From positions 1 to 5,594 of the forward strand of contig JAQXNP010000139.1 in the NCBI GenBank assembly GCA_029098065.1: a stretch of 5,594 nucleotides of DNA. The letters are read 5' to 3'. A program made the translations under genes and the position numbers. Every line of letters starts with the position of its first letter. The first letter of the stretch is position 1. This DNA is from Clostridiales bacterium. GTDB taxonomy: Bacteria; Bacillota; Clostridia; Oscillospirales; Oscillospiraceae. This document shows, piece after piece, positions 5,124-5,594 of the stretch. The notes beneath the pieces were generated by a model. The model saw only the letters and a list, made by a program, of their open reading frames with translations, searched no databases and was not told the DNA's origin.

Positions 5124-5594
5124 TTATTCGACGACGGTGACTTCTACCCGATGCTCTCCGGAGAGATTCTGCAGTGGAATGTCCTCCACCGGCGTTTCAT
5201 CCATCCGCATTCCAGCTGTCTCTCCCCGACGGACCGCAATGTGAAGGTTCCACTGTTCCGATCGCCATTGAAGGCTGAATCCCGCCCATCCCGCGGGCAT
5301 CTGAGGCGAGATGGTCAGTGCTCCTCCCTTTACCTGAAGCCCCAGAAGACCGCTCAGTGCAGTCTGTAGATACCATCCCGCCGCGCCCGTGTACCAGCTC
5401 CATCCGCCCCGGCCCAAATGCTGGGGATTGGCGTAGACGTCGGCGGCAATCACATGGGGTTCCGCCTGATATTGCCCCGGATCATGCTTTTCCGGCAGCA
5501 GCGCCTGAAGGATCTCATATCCCTCCCCGCTCATGCCGAGCTCATAGCAGGCCAGAGCCAGCCAGACGGCGGCATGGGTATACTGCCCTCCGTT
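5124..5594 (-). CDS. GH94-family glycoside phosphorylase / cyclic beta-glucan synthase-like protein, C-terminal fragment
   Basis: Only the last 156 codons are in the window; the gene continues past the right edge and ends at TAA (5126-5124). The fragment opens with NGGQYTHAAVW (fragment residues 1-11), followed by AEPHVIAADVYANP (44-57) and HLGRGGWSWYTGAAGW (59-74). These are hallmark C-terminal motifs of GH94 enzymes: cellobiose-type phosphorylases, 1,2-beta-oligoglucan phosphorylase and the C-terminal domain of NdvB-like cyclic beta-1,2-glucan synthases. The remaining part, with GGALTISPQMPAGW and a beta-rich end, fits the C-terminal beta-sandwich. The EPHVIAADVY and GRGGWSWYTG wording leans towards the NdvB or oligoglucan-phosphorylase branch, but the catalytic aspartate and any N-terminal transferase domains lie outside, so specificity cannot be decided. 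Family enzymes phosphorolyse beta-glucosidic bonds to sugar 1-phosphate. No terminator separates it from the next gene. The ATG at 5534 is an internal methionine, not the start. Confidence 0.9.
   Translation of the reverse strand, partial: NGGQYTHAAVWLALACYELGMSGEGYEILQALLPEKHDPGQYQAEPHVIAADVYANPQHLGRGGWSWYTGAAGWYLQTALSGLLGLQVKGGALTISPQMPAGWAGFSLQWRSEQWNLHIAVRRGETAGMRMDETPVEDIPLQNLSGEHRVEVTVVE

Overview
The window is a compact, almost fully coding stretch in which every gene lies on the minus strand. It looks like a chromosomal core segment of a Bacillota (Clostridia) genome, most likely a moderately GC-rich gut Oscillospiraceae-type organism. This taxonomic guess rests on strong AGGAGG-type ribosome binding sites, the paired M16 peptidase genes of the YmfF/YmfH type, a GRWGNF-type Lgt and a standard NrdR. 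It is an inference, since no marker gene settles it.

Read in the direction of transcription (right to left): the window opens inside the 3' end of a GH94-type glycoside phosphorylase or cyclic-glucan-synthase-like gene (5594-5124). A 67-bp gap follows, with a good TATAAT promoter but no terminator. Then comes a tightly packed five-gene unit: a non-catalytic M16 peptidase-like protein (5056-3776), a catalytic M16 zinc peptidase carrying HYLEH (3773-2493), lgt (2496-1504), folD (1517-678) and nrdR (614-159). The first four genes are separated by 2 bp or overlap by 4 and 14 bp, which implies translational coupling. nrdR follows after 63 bp. The unit ends at a strong intrinsic terminator (97-58). 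Beyond it, at the left edge, lies a degenerate 12-bp G-rich tandem repeat of unknown role.

Functionally, the two M16 proteins probably form one heteromeric cytosolic peptidase with an active and an inactive subunit. Lgt performs the first step of lipoprotein maturation. FolD supplies 5,10-methylene- and 10-formyl-tetrahydrofolate, and NrdR represses ribonucleotide reductase genes in response to nucleotide levels. FolD and NrdR both bear on deoxynucleotide supply. The link between the M16 pair and Lgt is positional only, though suggestive.

I see no mobile element, CRISPR array, RNA gene or defence system. The window is mostly ordinary housekeeping DNA. The points worth a second look are the left-edge repeat, the M16-lgt coupling and the acidic C-terminal tail on Lgt.
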